DNA of 64,000 bases from Cheilinus undulatus (GCF_018320785.1 NC_054886.1:36551952-36615951), one strand, 5' to 3'; positions 23,201 to 37,000 are shown, counted from the first letter of the stretch. Numbers and translations are program-made. The notes: generated by a model from the sequence alone, not told the origin.

Positions 23201-24095
23201 GTCTTCTGGTGGTAGTTCTAGCTCTAAAAGTCTTCTGGTGGTTGTTCTAGTTTTAACAGTCTTCTGGTGGTAGTTCTAGCTCTAAAAGTCTTCTGGTGTT
23301 TGTTCTAGTTTTAACAGTCCTCTGGTGGTAGTTCTAACTCTAAAAGTCTTCCGGTGGTAGTTTTGGTTTTAACAGTCCTCTGGTGGTAGTTCTAGCTCTA
23401 AAAGTCTTCTGGTGGTTGTTCTAGTTTTAACAGTCCTCTGGTGGTAGTTCTAGTTCTAAAAGTCTTCTGGTGGTTTTTTTAGCTCTAAAAGTCTTCTGGT
23501 GGTAGTTTTAGTTTTAACAGTCTTCTGGTGGTAGTTCTAGCTCTAAAAGTCTTCTGCTGGTAGTTTTAGCTCTAAAAGTCTTCTGGTGGTTGTTCTAGTT
23601 TTAACAGTCCTCTGGTGGTAGTTCTAGTTCTAAAAGTCTTCTGGTGGTTTTTTTAGCTCTAAAAGTCTTCTGGTGGTAGTTTTAGTTTTAACAGTCTTCT
23701 GGTGGTAGTTCTAGCTCTAAAAGTCTTCTGGTGGTAGTTTTAGTTTTAACAGTCCTCAGGTGGTAGTTCTAGCTCTAAAAGTCTCCTGGTGGTTGTTCTA
23801 GTTTTAACAGTCCTCAGGTGGTAGTTCTAGCTCTAAAAGTCTCCTGGTGGTTGTTCTAGTTTTAACAGTCCTCAGGTGGTAGTTCTAGCTCTAAACTGTC
23901 CTCTGGTGGTAGTTTAAGTTTTAACTGTCCTCTGGTGGTTGTTCTAGTTTTAACAGTCCTCTGGTGGTAGTTCTAGCTCTAAAAGTCTCCTGGTGGTTGT
24001 TCTAGTTTTAACAGTCCTCTGGTGGTAGTTCTAGCTCTAAAAGTCTCCTGGTGGTTGTTCTAGTTTTAACAGTCCTCTGGTGGTAGTCGTAGCTC
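11300..24095 (+). repeat. Giant 29-bp satellite with higher-order structure (12.8 kb)
   Basis: About 440 tandem 29-bp units of the type TCTGGTGGTAGTTCTAG + CTCTAAAAGTCT, alternating with TTTTAACAGTCC and (at the left edge) TTCTAATGATAC variants. Rare private variants recur at fixed distances: CTATCTCC at 12506, 13518, 17340 and 21047; CTACCTCT at 14011 and 17833; TAACATACCT at 16361 and 20068; GGTCTAGCTCTAAAGG at 17221 and 20928. These show duplications of about 1,012, 3,822 and 3,707 bases. The array lies between two convergent genes. Both strands have frequent stops. Confidence 0.97.
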
Positions 24096-24490
24096 CTAAA
24101 TCTTTTATAAAGGCTCCTGGCTATCGTGTTGTCATTGCAACAGTCACCTGGTTTCACTGAGGGCTGGTTTATCAGTGGAGTCAACCTGACCTTTTTTAAA
24201 GGGTTAATCTGCTAGGGGGCATTTATGAGCCTCAACAGTAATCGAGGAGGGTGGAGCTTGACCAAGGACCGATTAAAAACCATTAAAAATGAATGAGTGG
24301 AGATCTGAGTGTCAGGTTGAGCAGCACTGGGTTAAAAACCGTCTATCTAAAATCTACTGGAGCTACATTCATAAAATATAGATTCATATTTAATAGTAAA
24401 TATACTCATAGATATTCTGTAGGATACAGGAGAGCCTCAGAAACGCTGTTACCACAGCAACGGTTAACCAGAATGGCTTGCATGCAATAG
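24096..24490. other. Unique sequence downstream of the kcnab gene
   Basis: No gene recognised. TTTAAT at 24389-24394 and 24545-24550 reads ATTAAA on the minus strand and could serve as a variant poly(A) signal for the kcnab transcript, 390-550 bases past its stop. This is weak evidence. Confidence 0.3.
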
Positions 24491-24660
24491 GCAAGGATGG
24501 AATGTTTGTTTAGCTCAAAAGGATGGCCCCATCTTTCCCTCCATTTTAATCAAGAAGTCGGCCATTGTTGGGAACGTTTGGGAAAGTGGGTGGAGCTGGT
24601 GAGGAGCGAGGAAAGCCCTCGCTCCTTGCCAGCTCCACCCACTTTCCCAAACGTTGCCAA
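24491..24660. mobile_element. Fold-back element with 39-bp near-perfect hairpin
   Basis: Arms 24573-24611 and 24617-24655 are reverse complements over 39 bases with only a two-base mismatch, around a 5-base loop. Left of the hairpin stand GGATGGAATGTT (24496) and GGCCATTGTTG (24560). The same pair, 62 instead of 64 bases apart and followed by a weaker hairpin, occurs at 62909 and 62971. This suggests two copies of one fold-back or MITE-like family. No coding capacity. Confidence 0.6.
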
Positions 24661-24938
24661 AAAGGACGGTCAACATAACGTAGGGACTGTTGTGGCATGT
24701 TCTAATAATGACAGAGAGCTGTTGCCGTGGTGACAGCGTTGGAACGAGCCTCAGCATCTTCAAGATTATAGGAATGAATAGATCTATGATAATTTCTGAG
24801 CATGTGCAGGAGCCTCTCTCCATGACGTTGTCTGAAGAATAAATACGATTATTGCTCCCCAGAATTGGTCCTTCCTGTCGGCCATCTTGTTTTCTCAGTG
24901 CTCCAAGAGTTCGGTTCAAGTCTTTACTCCCCTCCTCT

Positions 24939-25031
24939 TCAGCTCCTCGTCTCCTTCTTTCCACTTCGTGGCTTGTTGCCAAGCAAGGCGTCCATCTCAG
25001 CGATGAGTGGTGGAGTCAGCTGGGTGAGAAC
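24939..25031 (-). CDS. kcnab3: kcnab3 exon 13 (C-terminus)
   Basis: After CCTTCAG the exon encodes [20 protein letters not shown], then [10 protein letters not shown] and TGA. It corresponds to the C-terminal helix (..[10 protein letters not shown]..) of Kv beta proteins. The last ten residues are divergent, as is usual. Confidence 0.9.
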   Translation of the reverse strand, partial: VLTQLTPPLIAEMDALLGNKPRSGKKETRS

Positions 25032-28000
25032 CTGAAGGAGACAGAGGAAGATGGAATGTTTCATCATCAAAGGCAGAGGATGGAATGTTCATGAAGCTGG
25101 AACTTTCATGTTGAGGAGCTCCACTGTGGTCATGATGGGGAGAGTGTAAGTGCTCAGTGATGTTACCCTGATAGAACCCAGGTTCTCCAACAGCTGATCT
25201 GTGTTTGACACTCCCAGAAGAACCGAGCTGACTCCCTCACTGCGGAGACACCAGGCTGAGAGACAGGCAGGGCGAGCGAGCGAGAGAGAGAGAGAGAGAG
25301 AGAGGGTTAGTCCTAGTTAGTCCTAGTCAATCCCCACTCCCTATTTCCCCTCCCTCTCCATCCCTCTAGGGTTGCTCTGATCAAGACAGTCATGTGACAC
25401 CTGTCCATCAATCACAGCTCAGGTTTCATAAACTTTGATGACATCATCTTAAAGGAAAGGATGGAATGTTCATAAGCTTTGATGACATCATCATTAAAGG
25501 AAAGAATGGAATGTTTTATAAGCTTTGATGACATCTTTAAAAGAAAGGATGGAATGTTTCATTAGCTGTTATGACATTATCTTTAAAAGAAAGGACGGAA
25601 TGTTTTATTAGCTTTGATGACATCACCATTAAAGGAAAAGATGGAATGTTTTATAAGCTTTGGTGACATCATCATTAAAGGAAAAGATTGAATGTTTTAC
25701 AAGCTTTGGTGACATCACCATTAAAGGAAATGGTGGAATGTTCATAAGCTTTGATGACATCATCATTAAAGGAAAGAAAAGAATGTTTTATAAGCTTTGA
25801 TGACATCTTTAAAAGAAAGGACGGAATGTTTCATTAGCTGTGATGACACTATCTTTAAAGGAAAAGATAAAATGTGAAGCTGTAATGACATTATCTTTAA
25901 AAGAAAGGATGGAATGTTTTATAAGCTTTGATGACATCATCATTAAAGGAAAAGATTGAATGTTTTACAAGCTTTGGTGACATCACCATTAAAGGAAATG
26001 GTGGAATGTTCATAAGCTTTGATGACATCATCATTAAAGGAAAAGATGGAATGTTTTAAAAGCTTTGATGACATCACTTAAAAGGAAAAGATTGAATGTT
26101 TCATTAGCTGTGATGACACTATCTTTAAAGGAAAGGATGGAATGTGAAGCCGTTGCGACATTATCTTTAAAAGAAAGGATGGAATGTTTTATAAGCTTTG
26201 ATGACATCTCTAAAAGAAAGGACGGAATGTTTCATTAGCTGTGATGACACTATCTTTAAAGGAAAAGATAAAATGTGAAGCTGTTATGACATTTTCTTTA
26301 AAAGAAAGGATGGAATGTTTTATAAGCTTTGATGACATCATCATTAAAGGAAAAGATGGGATGTTTTATAAGCTTTGGTGACATCACCATTAAAGGAAAT
26401 GGTGGAATGTTCATAAGCTTTGATGACATCATCATTAAAGGAAAAGATGGAATGTTTTAAAAGCTTTGATGACATCACCATTAAAGGAAAAGATGGAATG
26501 TTTTAAAAGCTTTGATGACATCACCATTAAAGGAAAAGATGGAATGTTTTAAAAGCTTTGATGACATCATCATTAAAGGAAAAGATTGAATGTTTTACAA
26601 GCTTTGGTGACATCACCATTAAAGGAAATGGTGGAATGTTCATAAGCTTTGATGACATCATCATTAAAGGAAAGAAAAGAATGTTTTATAAGCTTTGATG
26701 ACATCTCTAAAAGAAAGGACGGAATGTTTCATTAGCTGTGATGACACTATCTTTAAAGGAAAAGATAAAATGTGAAGCTGTTATGACATTTTCTTTAAAA
26801 GAAAGGATGGAATGTTTTATAAGCTTTGATGACATCATCATTAAAGGAAAAGATGGGATGTTTTATAAGCTTTGGTGACATCACCATTAAAGGAAATGGT
26901 GGAATGTTCATAAGCTTTGATGACATCATCATTAAAGGAAAAAATGGAATGTTTTAAAAGCTTTGATGACATCACCATTAAAGGAAAAGATGGAATGTTT
27001 TAAAAGCTTTGATGACATCACCATTAAAGGAAAAGATGGGATGTTTTAAAAGCTTTGATGACATCACTTTAAAGGAAAAGATTGAATGTTTCATTAGCTG
27101 TGATGACACTATCTTTAAAGGAAAGGATGGAATGTGAAGCCATTGCGACATTATCTTTAAAAGAAAGGATGGAATGTTTTATAAGCTCTGATGACATCAA
27201 TTCTCTAAATCATATTGAAGGTTTTATAGGATAACATCTTTAAAGACTGAATCTTTATGAAGCTAGTGATGATGGGACATTGTCCCTCCATTGTTGCCGT
27301 ACAGTAGGACATTGTTGGCCACTTTTGGAGAAGTTCCATCCTCTTTCTGCTGTTATTCTGGCCATCTTAATGGGAGCTAGACTGACAAAAAATAGAACAA
27401 TGTAACTTAAACGTGGTGGTTGTTCTAGTGGCATGAATGCCAGCTGTTAATTCTCAAATAAAGATGGTTGTGTAAATTATTATTACAGCTTTTCTTTTTA
27501 TACTTTTTCATTTGAAAAACACCAAAAACAAGTCCTAAAATATCACCAAGTATACAGCTGTGGTCACTTTTACAGAGGTTTAGGTAAAACAACCAAAAAT
27601 GACCAAAAGAAGGACAAAAGTCCAAAATGGAACAAAGATGTATTTGTGAGTAAATTGTCATTTTTTACTGGTTTAAACATGCTAACACTCCTCGCTCTGA
27701 TGTGGTGGTCAGACGTCCATCTAGACTCTTCACATAGACATTTGTTAATCTGCCTGATTATTTCTAAACACAAACAGTGATAAACAGTCATCTCTGGTGG
27801 TTTTACAGCAGGGCACCAGCAGGACTTTCTCTGATAAATAAGAATTTAAAGGGGGGAGAACAGTGGATGTGGAGGGCCCCAGGCCTGTGTTCTAAAAAGG
27901 CTGAATCCACCCTGCACACGGCTCATCAGACAGAGGGATGCTTACTGTACCTATGGCGAGCTGAGCAGCCGTGCACTTCAGCCTATCCGCCAGCAGGTGG

Positions 28001-31000
28001 AGCTCTTTGATTTTGCTGAGCTGTTTCTTCCCCTCGTCGCTGTAGAGCCGCTCCTTGAGCCAGGCGTAGCCCTGCAGACACACAGAGAGTATGGATCACA
28101 GATGCTCCGTCACCCTGCAGGCTCACGCTCCGCTCATTATTAAAGACAGTCACTGCACACCTTCATGGCGGCCCTGGAGCTCTCTGGGACGCCCTCGTTG
28201 TACTTCCCGGTCAGCAGGCCGCAGGCTAACGGGGACCAGGTCATGGCTCCGACACCTGCGGGGACACAGGCCTCATGTTGAACCACCTCAGTGAGCAGGC
28301 CTATAATTAGATCTGGACCTGAACAGCTGCTGTCCCCACAGACCCCAGCGGCTCTGACCGTCTCACACCACCGCTGCCCACCGCCATTTAAAGGCACAGT
28401 ACGCCTTTTTAGCCTAAGTTCAACTTCACATGAAACCAGGAGGAGTTAGCTTAGCTTAGCACTAAGGTTCTACTCAAAAGGTCAAAATCTCCCCATAAAT
28501 CATTTCCTCTCTGTTCTTCAACCTCGACAGAACGTGAGATTAAGAGGAGAACGGTGATGATGAGGGACTCTGACAGCTCCAGCTGATGTTCCTGATGTGA
28601 CATAGGGCTACCTAAAAACTACAATTTACCGCTGACGGACTACAAAATGCTCCCCTACCTCTCAGTGTGCTGTTTGATTAGTGCAGTGAATAAAAACATC
28701 CAGTAAATATAAACCCGTCAAGGTTCTAGCTGAGAGGCTATGAAAATGAATGTTTGTAGCTTAGAGGCTACTGTTAGCTGAGAGGCTATGAAAATGAATG
28801 TTTGTAGCTTAGAGGCTACTGTTAGCTGAGAGGCTATGAAAATGAATGTTTGTAGCTTAGAGGCTACTGTTAGCTTAGAGGCTACTGTTAGCTTAGAGGC
28901 TACTGTTAGCTTAGAGGCTATGAAAATGAATGTTTGTTAGCTTAGAGGCTACTGTTAGCTGAGAGGCTATGAAAATGAATGTTTGTAGCTTAGAGGCTAC
29001 TGTTAGCTGAGAGGCTATGAAAATGAATGTTTGTAGCTTAGAGGCTACTGTTAGCTTAGAGACTACTGTTAGCTTAGAGGCTACTGTTAGCTTAGAGGCT
29101 ATGAAAATGAATGTTTGTTAGCTTAGAGGCTACTGTTAGCTGAGAGGCTATGAAAATGAATGTTTGTAGCTTAGAGGCTACTGTTAGCTTAGAGGCTACT
29201 GTTAGCTTAGAGGCTACTGTTAGCTTAGAGGCTATGAAAATGAATGTTTGTAGCTTAGAGGCTACTGTTAGCTTAGAGGCTATGAAAATGAATGTTTGTA
29301 GCTTAGAGGCTACTGTTAGCTTAGAGGCTATGAAAATGAATGTTTGTAGCTTAGAGGCTACTGTTAGCTTAGAGGCTATGAAAATGAATGTTTGTAGCTT
29401 AGAGGCTACTGTTAGCTTAGAGGCTATGAAAATGAATGTTTGTTAGCTTAGAGGCTACTGTTAGCTGAGAGGCTATGAAAATGAATGTTTGTAGCTTAGA
29501 GGCTACTGTTAGCTTAGAGGCTATGAAAATGAATGTTTGTAGCTTAGAGGCTACTGTTAGCTTAGAGGCTATGAAAATGAATGTTTGTTAGCTTAGAGGC
29601 TACTGTTAGCTTAGAGGCTATGAAAATGAATGTTTGTAGCTTAGAGGCTACTGTTAGCTTAGAGGCTATGAAAATGAATGTTTGTAGTTTAGAGGCTACT
29701 GTTAGCTTAGAGGCTATGAAAATGAATGTTTGTTAGCTTAGAGGCTATGAAAATGAATGTTTGTTAGCTTAGAGGCTACTGTTAGCTTAGAGGCTATGAA
29801 AATGAATGTTTGTTAGCTTAGAGGCTACTGTTAGCTTAGAGGCTATGAAAATGAATGTTTGTTAGCTTAGAGGCTACTGTTAGCTTAGAGGCTATGAAAA
29901 TGAATGTTTGTTAGCTTAGAGGCTACTGTTAGCTTAGAGGCTATGAAAATGAATGTTTGTAGCTTAGAGGCTACTGTTAGCTGAGAGGCTATGAAAATGA
30001 ATGTTTGTAGCTTAGAGGCTACTGTTAGCTTAGAGGCTATGAAAATGAATGTTTGTTAGCTTAGAGGCTACTGTTAGCTTAGAGGCTATGAAAATGAATG
30101 TTTGTTAGCTTAGAGGCTACTGTTAGCTTAGAGGCTATGAAAATGAATGTTTGTTAGCTTAGAGGCTATGAAAATGAATGTTTGTAGCTTAGAGGCTACT
30201 GTTAGCTTAGAGGCTATGAAAATGAATGTTTGTTAGCTTAGAGGCTATGAAAATGAATGTTTGTTAGCTTAGAGGCTACTGTTAGCTTAGAGGCTATGAA
30301 AATGAATGTTTGTAGCTTAGAGGCTACTGTTAGCTTAGAGGCTATGAAAATGAATGTTTGTTAGCTTAGAGGCTATGAAAATGAATGTTTGTAGCTTAGA
30401 GGCTACTGTTAGCTTAGAGGCTATGAAAATGAATGTTTGTTAGCTTAGAGGCTACTGTTAGCTTTGAGGCTATGAAAATGAATGTTTGTAGCTTAGAGGC
30501 TACTGTTAGCTTAGAGGCTATGAAAATGAATGTTTGTTAGCTTAGAGGCTATGAAAATGAATGTTTGTTAGCTTAGAGGCTACTGTTAGCTGAGAGGCTA
30601 TGAAAATGAATGTTTGTTAGCTTAGAGGCTACTGTTAGCTTAGAGGCTATGAAAATGAATGTTTGTTAGCTTAGAGGCTACTGTTAGCTTAGAGGCTATG
30701 AAAATGAATGTTTGTTAGCTTAGAGGCTACTGTTAGCTTAGAGGCTATGAAAATGAATGTTTGTTAGCTTAGAGGCTACTGTTAGCTTAGAGGCTATGAA
30801 AATGAATTTTCGTTAGCTTAGAGGCTACTGTTAGCTTAGAGGCTACTGTTAGCTTAGAGGCTATGAAAATGAATGTTTGTAGCTTAGAGGCTACTGTTAG
30901 CTTAGAGGCTATGAAAATGAATGTTTGTTAGCTTAGAGGCTACTGTTAGCTTAGAGGCTATGAAAATGAATGTTTGTTAGCTTAGAGGCTACTGTTAGCT

Positions 31001-34000
31001 TAGAGGCTACTGTTAGCTTAGAGGCTACTGTTAGCTGAGAGGCTATTGTTAGCTCAGAGGCTATTGTTAGCTCAGAGGCTATTGTTAGCTGAGAGGCTAC
31101 TGTTAGCTGAGAGGCTATTGTTAGCTGAGAGGCTACTGTTAGCTGAGAGGCTATTGTTAGCTGAGAGGCTACTGTTAGCTGAGAGGCTATTGTTAGCTCA
31201 GAGGCTATTGTTAGCTCAGAGGCTATTGTTAGCTGAGAGGCTACTGTTAGCTGAGGGGCTATTGTTAGCTGAGAGGCTACTGTTAGCTGAGAGGCTACTG
31301 TTAGCTGAGAGGCTACTGTTAGCTTAGAGGCTACTGTTAGCTCAGAGGCTATTGTTAGCTGAGAGGCTATTGTTAGCTCAGAGGCTACTGTTAGCTTAGA
31401 GGCTAACCATCAGCAGTATCGTGATGCTCTGAAGCTGATGGTGCACGCTCGTACCGATCTTGTGGTAGAGTTCCGGCAGGTGAAGTTCCACTTTGTCTCG
31501 TTGGAAGTAGTGATACTCGGCCTGCTCGCACACCGGAGGGACCAGGTTAAACTGGCGAGCTATGGAGTACGCCTCCTACAGGCAGACGGAGGGAGAGAGT
31601 AGTGAACAGTAGCATGGTCCCCACCTCATTCTTTAACTCTTGTTGATGTTTCTCCACATTTATCTGTGACTTCATGTCTCAGGTGTGTTTCCTGGTCTTC
31701 TTATGTAGTGTTCTGTTAGTGTTCTCCCACTCTTATGTAGTGTTCTCTAAGTGTTCTCCCACTCTTATGTTGTGTTCTATTAGTGTTCTCCCACTCTTAT
31801 GTTGTGTTCTATTAGTGTTCTCCTACTCTTATGTAGTGTTCTGTTAGTGTTCTCCTACTCTTATGTAGTGTTCTATTAGTGTTCTCCTACTCTTATGTAG
31901 TGTTCTCTAAGTGTTCTCCCACTCTTATGTTGTGTTCTATTAGTGTTCTCCCACTCTTATGTTGTGTTCTATTAGTGTTCTCCTACTCTTATGTAGTGTT
32001 CTGTTAGTGTTCTCCTACTCTTATGTAGTGTTCTCTAAGTGTTCTCCCACTCTTATGTTGTGTTCTATTAGTGTTCTCCCACTCTTATGTAGTGTTCTGT
32101 TAGTGTTCTCCTACTCTTATGTAGTGTTCTGTTAGTGTTCTCCTACTCTTATGTAGTGTTCTATTAGTGTTCTCCCACTCTTATGTAGTGTTCTATTAGT
32201 GTTGTCCTACTCTTATGTAGTGTTCTATTAGTGTTCTCCTACTCTTATGTAGTGTTCTGTTAGTGTTCTCCTACTCTTATGTAGTGTTCTGTTAGTGTTC
32301 TCCTACTCTTATGTAGTGTTCTATTAGTGTTCTCCTACTCTTATGTAGTGTTCTGTTAGTGTTGTCCTACTCTTATGTAGTGTTCTATTAGTGTTCTCCT
32401 ACTCTTATGTAGTGTTCTATTAGTGTTCTCCTACTCTTATGTAGTGTTCTTTTAGTGTTGTCCTACTCAATGTTACAATGTCATTTAGCAGACGCTTTTC
32501 TCCAAAGCGACGTACATTTGAGAGCAAGAACAACACAAGCAATGATCTAGACAAGAAGAAACAACATCAGTAAGTGCCATCAAGTGCTTCAGGTTCAATT
32601 GGACGCAAGTGCTGCCGTGTAGAGTTTAAGGCAGAGTACCTAAAATATACGTTGTTTATGTAGTTTTTTTTTGTTTTTTTTTTTTTGTTTTTGTTTGTTT
32701 TTTTGTTTTTATGTTTTTTTTTTTTTGTTTTTAGACAGCAACAATGAATCAAGGAAAATGTGGGGTCACTAATTGCCATTCATTAGGCTTCACAACAACT
32801 ATTTACCAAGTACCAAGTGCTGGATCATTCCCAAAGAGCTGGGCAAAGAAATCCCAGAAGTAGAGCAGGACAGTGCGAGCTAACTATAGTTGGGAAACTC
32901 ATTCAACCACTGGGGGCAGCAGTGGAGAATAGTCTGGCTGAGACTCAATCTACTACTGGGGACAACAGTAGAGAATTGCCTAGCTAAGTGCAAAGTGTTC
33001 TCTGAAGAGCTGGGTCTTTAGCCTTCTCTTGAAAGTAGACAGGGAGTCTGTAGATCCAATGGAGTTGGGTAATTCATTCCACCATTTAGGGACAACAGAG
33101 GAGAAGAGTCGAGCTAGTGACTTAGGAGCATGATGTGCTGGAAGTACCAGGCGCCTTTCGCTGGCTGAGCGTAGTGGGCGAGAAGGGGTGTAGACCTGGA
33201 TGAGGGACTCCAGGTAAACAGGAGCAGTTTTAGTTACTGCTTTGTAAGCAATGATTAGAGTTTTGAATTTAATGCGAGCTGCAACTGGAAGCCAGTGTAG
33301 AGAGATTAAAAGAGGCGTGACATGAGTTCTCTTGGGTTGGTTGAAGACCAGACGTGCTGCTGCGTTCTGGATCAACTGCAGAGGTATAACTGTGCATGCA
33401 GGTAGGCCTGCCAGTAATGAGTTACAGTAGTCAATACGTGATATTATAAGAGCCTGTACTAGGAGTTGTGTAGCATGCTCTGTCAAGTAGGGTCTGATCC
33501 TCTTGATGTTGTAGAGGGCGAAACGGCAGCACCAAGCAATCGAGGCCACATGGAGCTTGAAGGTTAGCTGGTCATCAATCATGACACCCAGATTCCGGGC
33601 TGACTTAGTGGGCAAGAGATTATTTGATCCAAGCTGGATACTGATCTGCGGTTCCATAGTGGGACTGGCTGGGATGATAATGAGCTCAGTTTTGGGCAGG
33701 TTGAGCTGAAGGTGACGTTCCCTCATCCATTTAGAAATATCAGCAAGGCAGGATGAGATCCGAGCTGAGACAGTTGTGTCATCTGGTGGAAAGGACAGGA
33801 ATAGCTGTGTGTCGTCTGCATAGCAGTGATAAGAAAAGCCATGGGAGCGGATGATTGCACCAAGTGAGGTGGTGTATATTGAGAAAAGTAGGGGACCAAG
33901 CACAGACCCTTGAGGCACCCCTGTTGATAAGCCATGCAGTTTAGACACTCCTCCCTTCCATGATACTCTAAAAGATCTCCCTGTGAGGTAGGACTTAAAC

Positions 34001-37000
34001 CACTGTAGGGCAGATCCTGAGATACCAAGTGAAGAGAGTGTGGAGAGGAGGATTTGGTGGTTTACTGTGTCAAAGGCAGCAGACAGATCCAGCAGTAAGA
34101 GAACTGAGGACTGACCAGCTGCTCTGGCCAAGCGAAGTGATTCCGTTACCGACAAAAGTGCAGTTTCAGTAGAGTGGCACCGCCTAAAGCCAGACTGATT
34201 CTGATCAAGTAGATCATTGTTCTGCAAGTGTTCTGAGAGCTGGTTGAAGACTGTGCGCTCCAGTATTTTTGATAGGAATGGGAGAAGTGAGACCTGTAAT
34301 TTTCAACCAGGGCTGGGTTGAGAGTGGGTTTTTGAGCAGTGGTGTAACCCGCTTGCTTGAAAGCAGCTGGGAAAACACCTGTGGACAGAGAGGAGTTAAT
34401 GATACAACTCACAGCAGGGCTGATTGTGGGCTCAATCGCCTGCAAGAGATGTGATGGTATCGGATCGAGGGGACAGGTTGTGGGCTTAGAGTCAAGCAGA
34501 AGCCTGGTGACCTCGCTCTCACTTAGTGGAGAGAATGAGCTAAGTGATGCATCACTAGCTGGTGGCAGACAACTGAGTTGGACAGGCTCAGAGAATTGGT
34601 CGCTGATGGTAGAAACCTTGTCAGTGAAGTAGGAGGCGAACATGTCTGGAGTCAACATACTGGAGGGTTGTGGGTTTGAAGGAGAGAGGAGCGAGTTAAA
34701 AGCAGAGAAGAGTTTGCGTGCATCAGTGGCAGCACAGATCTTTGATTGATAGAACGCCCTCTTAGCAGATTTTAGAGCAGAGGTAAAACAGGACAGTTTT
34801 TGCTGATAAGCACTCAAGTCAGTGGTTTGTTTGGATTTACGCCATTTTCTCTCTGCCGCTCTGAGCCCTGCCCTTTGGGTTCTGATGACCTCAGTGAGCC
34901 AGGGACAAGGTGGAGTATTACGAATAGGCTTAGACACCAGAGGGCAGAGTTTGTCCAGAGAGGAGGTCAGTGAGGAGCAGAATGTGTCTGTGGCCTCGTT
35001 AACAGTGAGTGTGAAGGACTCGTTACATGAGGCTAGTGCAGCTGAGACCTCGTCAGACAGCTGTGTTGGGTCAAGTGACTGAAGGTTTCTGCGGTATGAT
35101 CTTAACTGAGTAGTAGATTGTTGAAGTTCAGGTAAGCCAAGTGAGAACTGAATGAAGTAGTGGTCAGAGAGGTGAAGTGGTGTTACACTCAAATTAGCCG
35201 TGGAGCAATTGCGAGTTAGAATCAAATCCAGTGTATTACCAGCCTTGTGTGTAGGAGGCGTTTGAACCAGTTCCAAGTCAAAGGAGGACAGTAGTGAAAT
35301 AAAATCAGTAGCCTGGGCTCTATCCAAGTGGATGTTCATGTCACCCATGACAACCAATGGTGTGCCATCATCAGGGATGTCTGAGAGTAACATGTCCAGT
35401 TCCACAATAAAGTTGTCAGGTGACCCCAGGTGGGCTATACCACAACCATGTAAGCCTTTATTGGGGCAGTGACCTGTACTGCATGATATTCAAATGAGGT
35501 GTTATTGTCCAAGGGTTTGAACTGGCTGAGTTCCAGCTATGAGAAAGAATAATGCCTGTGCCACCTCCTCGGCCAGAAGAGCGAGGTGTATGAGAGAACA
35601 CTGCATCAACTGATAGAGCAGTTGGTGTTACAGTGTTCTCAGGACGGACCCAAGTTTCTGTCAGGGCTAGGACCTGAATGTTAGACAGTTTAGTGAGGGA
35701 ATTGATGAATTCTGCTTTGTTAACTGCAGACTGGCAGTTCCAGAGGCCAACTGTGATAAAAGGTTGTGGAAAAGAGGCATTCTGCAAAGTGGACAGATTA
35801 TGCAGGTTTCGTTTTCTGTAACTATTGTGCTTCTTTCTGTTCCCATATATGACTTGTATTTTTTGGTTGCACATGTTGCGTTAGACTGCTGGGGTGCGTT
35901 AGACTGTTATGAGGCAGTGCTGCCTGTCTGTGGCCTTGCTCGGTGGACTCGCACAGGTAGACTCGCTGGTCTTTACCCAATGTGGTCTTCACACAATTGG
36001 GCTTCCACAAGGGCTGACGCTTACGCTGACGCTTCAGCGCAGTCTGTGTACTTATATAGAGAGATATGCCACAGATGTGCACAATTGAGTTGATTGTGCA
36101 CAGCCGCTAACCGCCCCAGCTGGCAAATTTAGATTCAAACTCTCTTAAAGCTTGGACTACAGTGAAACTCCTCCCCGGCAGATTACACTATAGCAATCAA
36201 TAGAGGGAGCCACACGCGTCAACTGCCTCACCTATTGTTGCAGAGAGAGTGAAACTAACACGTTCAGCCTAAGCAAAACTGCCAACAACCTACTTCCAAC
36301 TGAAACAACCAAAAGCAGATTCCTCTTACCAAGTAGCTTCTCCCTTCCTATCTCAAAGATCAGAGCTTGTTCTCTTATGTAGTGTTCTATTAGTGTTCTC
36401 CTACTCTTATGTAGTGTTCTATTAGTGTTGTCCTACTCTTATGTAGTGTTCTATAAGTGTTCTCCTACTCTTATGTAGTGTTCTTTTAGTGTTGTCCTAC
36501 TCTTATGTAGTGTTCTATAAGTGTTCTCCTACTCTTATGTAGTGTTCTTTTAGTGTTGTCCTACTCTTATGTAGTGTTCTTTTAGTGTTGTCCTACTCTT
36601 ATGTAGTGTTCTATAAGTGTTCTCCTACTCTTATGTAGTGTTCTTTTAGTGTTGTCCTACTCTTATGTAGTGTTCTATTAGTGTTGTCCTACTCTTATGT
36701 AGTGTTCTATTAGTGTTCTCCTACTCTTATGTAGTGTTCTATAAGTGTTCTCCTACTCTTATGTAGTGTTCTTTTAGTGTTGTCCTACTCTTATGTAGTG
36801 TTCTTTTAGTGTTGTCCTACTCTTATGTAGTGTTCTATAAGTGTTCTCCTACTCTTATGTAGTGTTCTTTTAGTGTTGTCCTACTCTTATGTAGTGTTCT
36901 TTTAGTGTTGTCCTACTCTTATGTAGTGTTCTATTAGTGTTGTCCTACTCTTATGTAGTGTTCTATTAGTGTTCTCCTACTCTTATGTAGTGTTCTATTA

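Larger units (their letters stand above)
32469..36371 (-). mobile_element. L2/CR1-type LINE, decayed, inserted in the 32-bp satellite
   Basis: A ~3.9 kb element with its 5' end on the right. In minus-strand order it has a leader, an endonuclease region, a reverse transcriptase and a 3' tail. The tail ends in AAGCGTCTGCTAAATGAC followed by an ATTGTAACATT-like end, as seen in fish L2 elements, not in a poly(A). A T-rich (minus-strand A-rich) stretch lies at 32658-32724. Both borders abut 32-bp satellite; shared flanking bases are only about CTC, so any target-site duplication is minimal or unreadable within the repeat. Confidence 0.85.

Noticed and set aside
24515..24982. 155-codon minus-strand frame
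   Set aside because: It overlaps the last kcnab3 exon and the fold-back element in another frame, with no family match.
29150..31327. 93-98 codon frames
   Set aside because: By-products of the 18/30-bp satellite.
34269..35082. Plus-strand frames inside the LINE
   Set aside because: Antisense shadows of the LINE endonuclease/RT frame.
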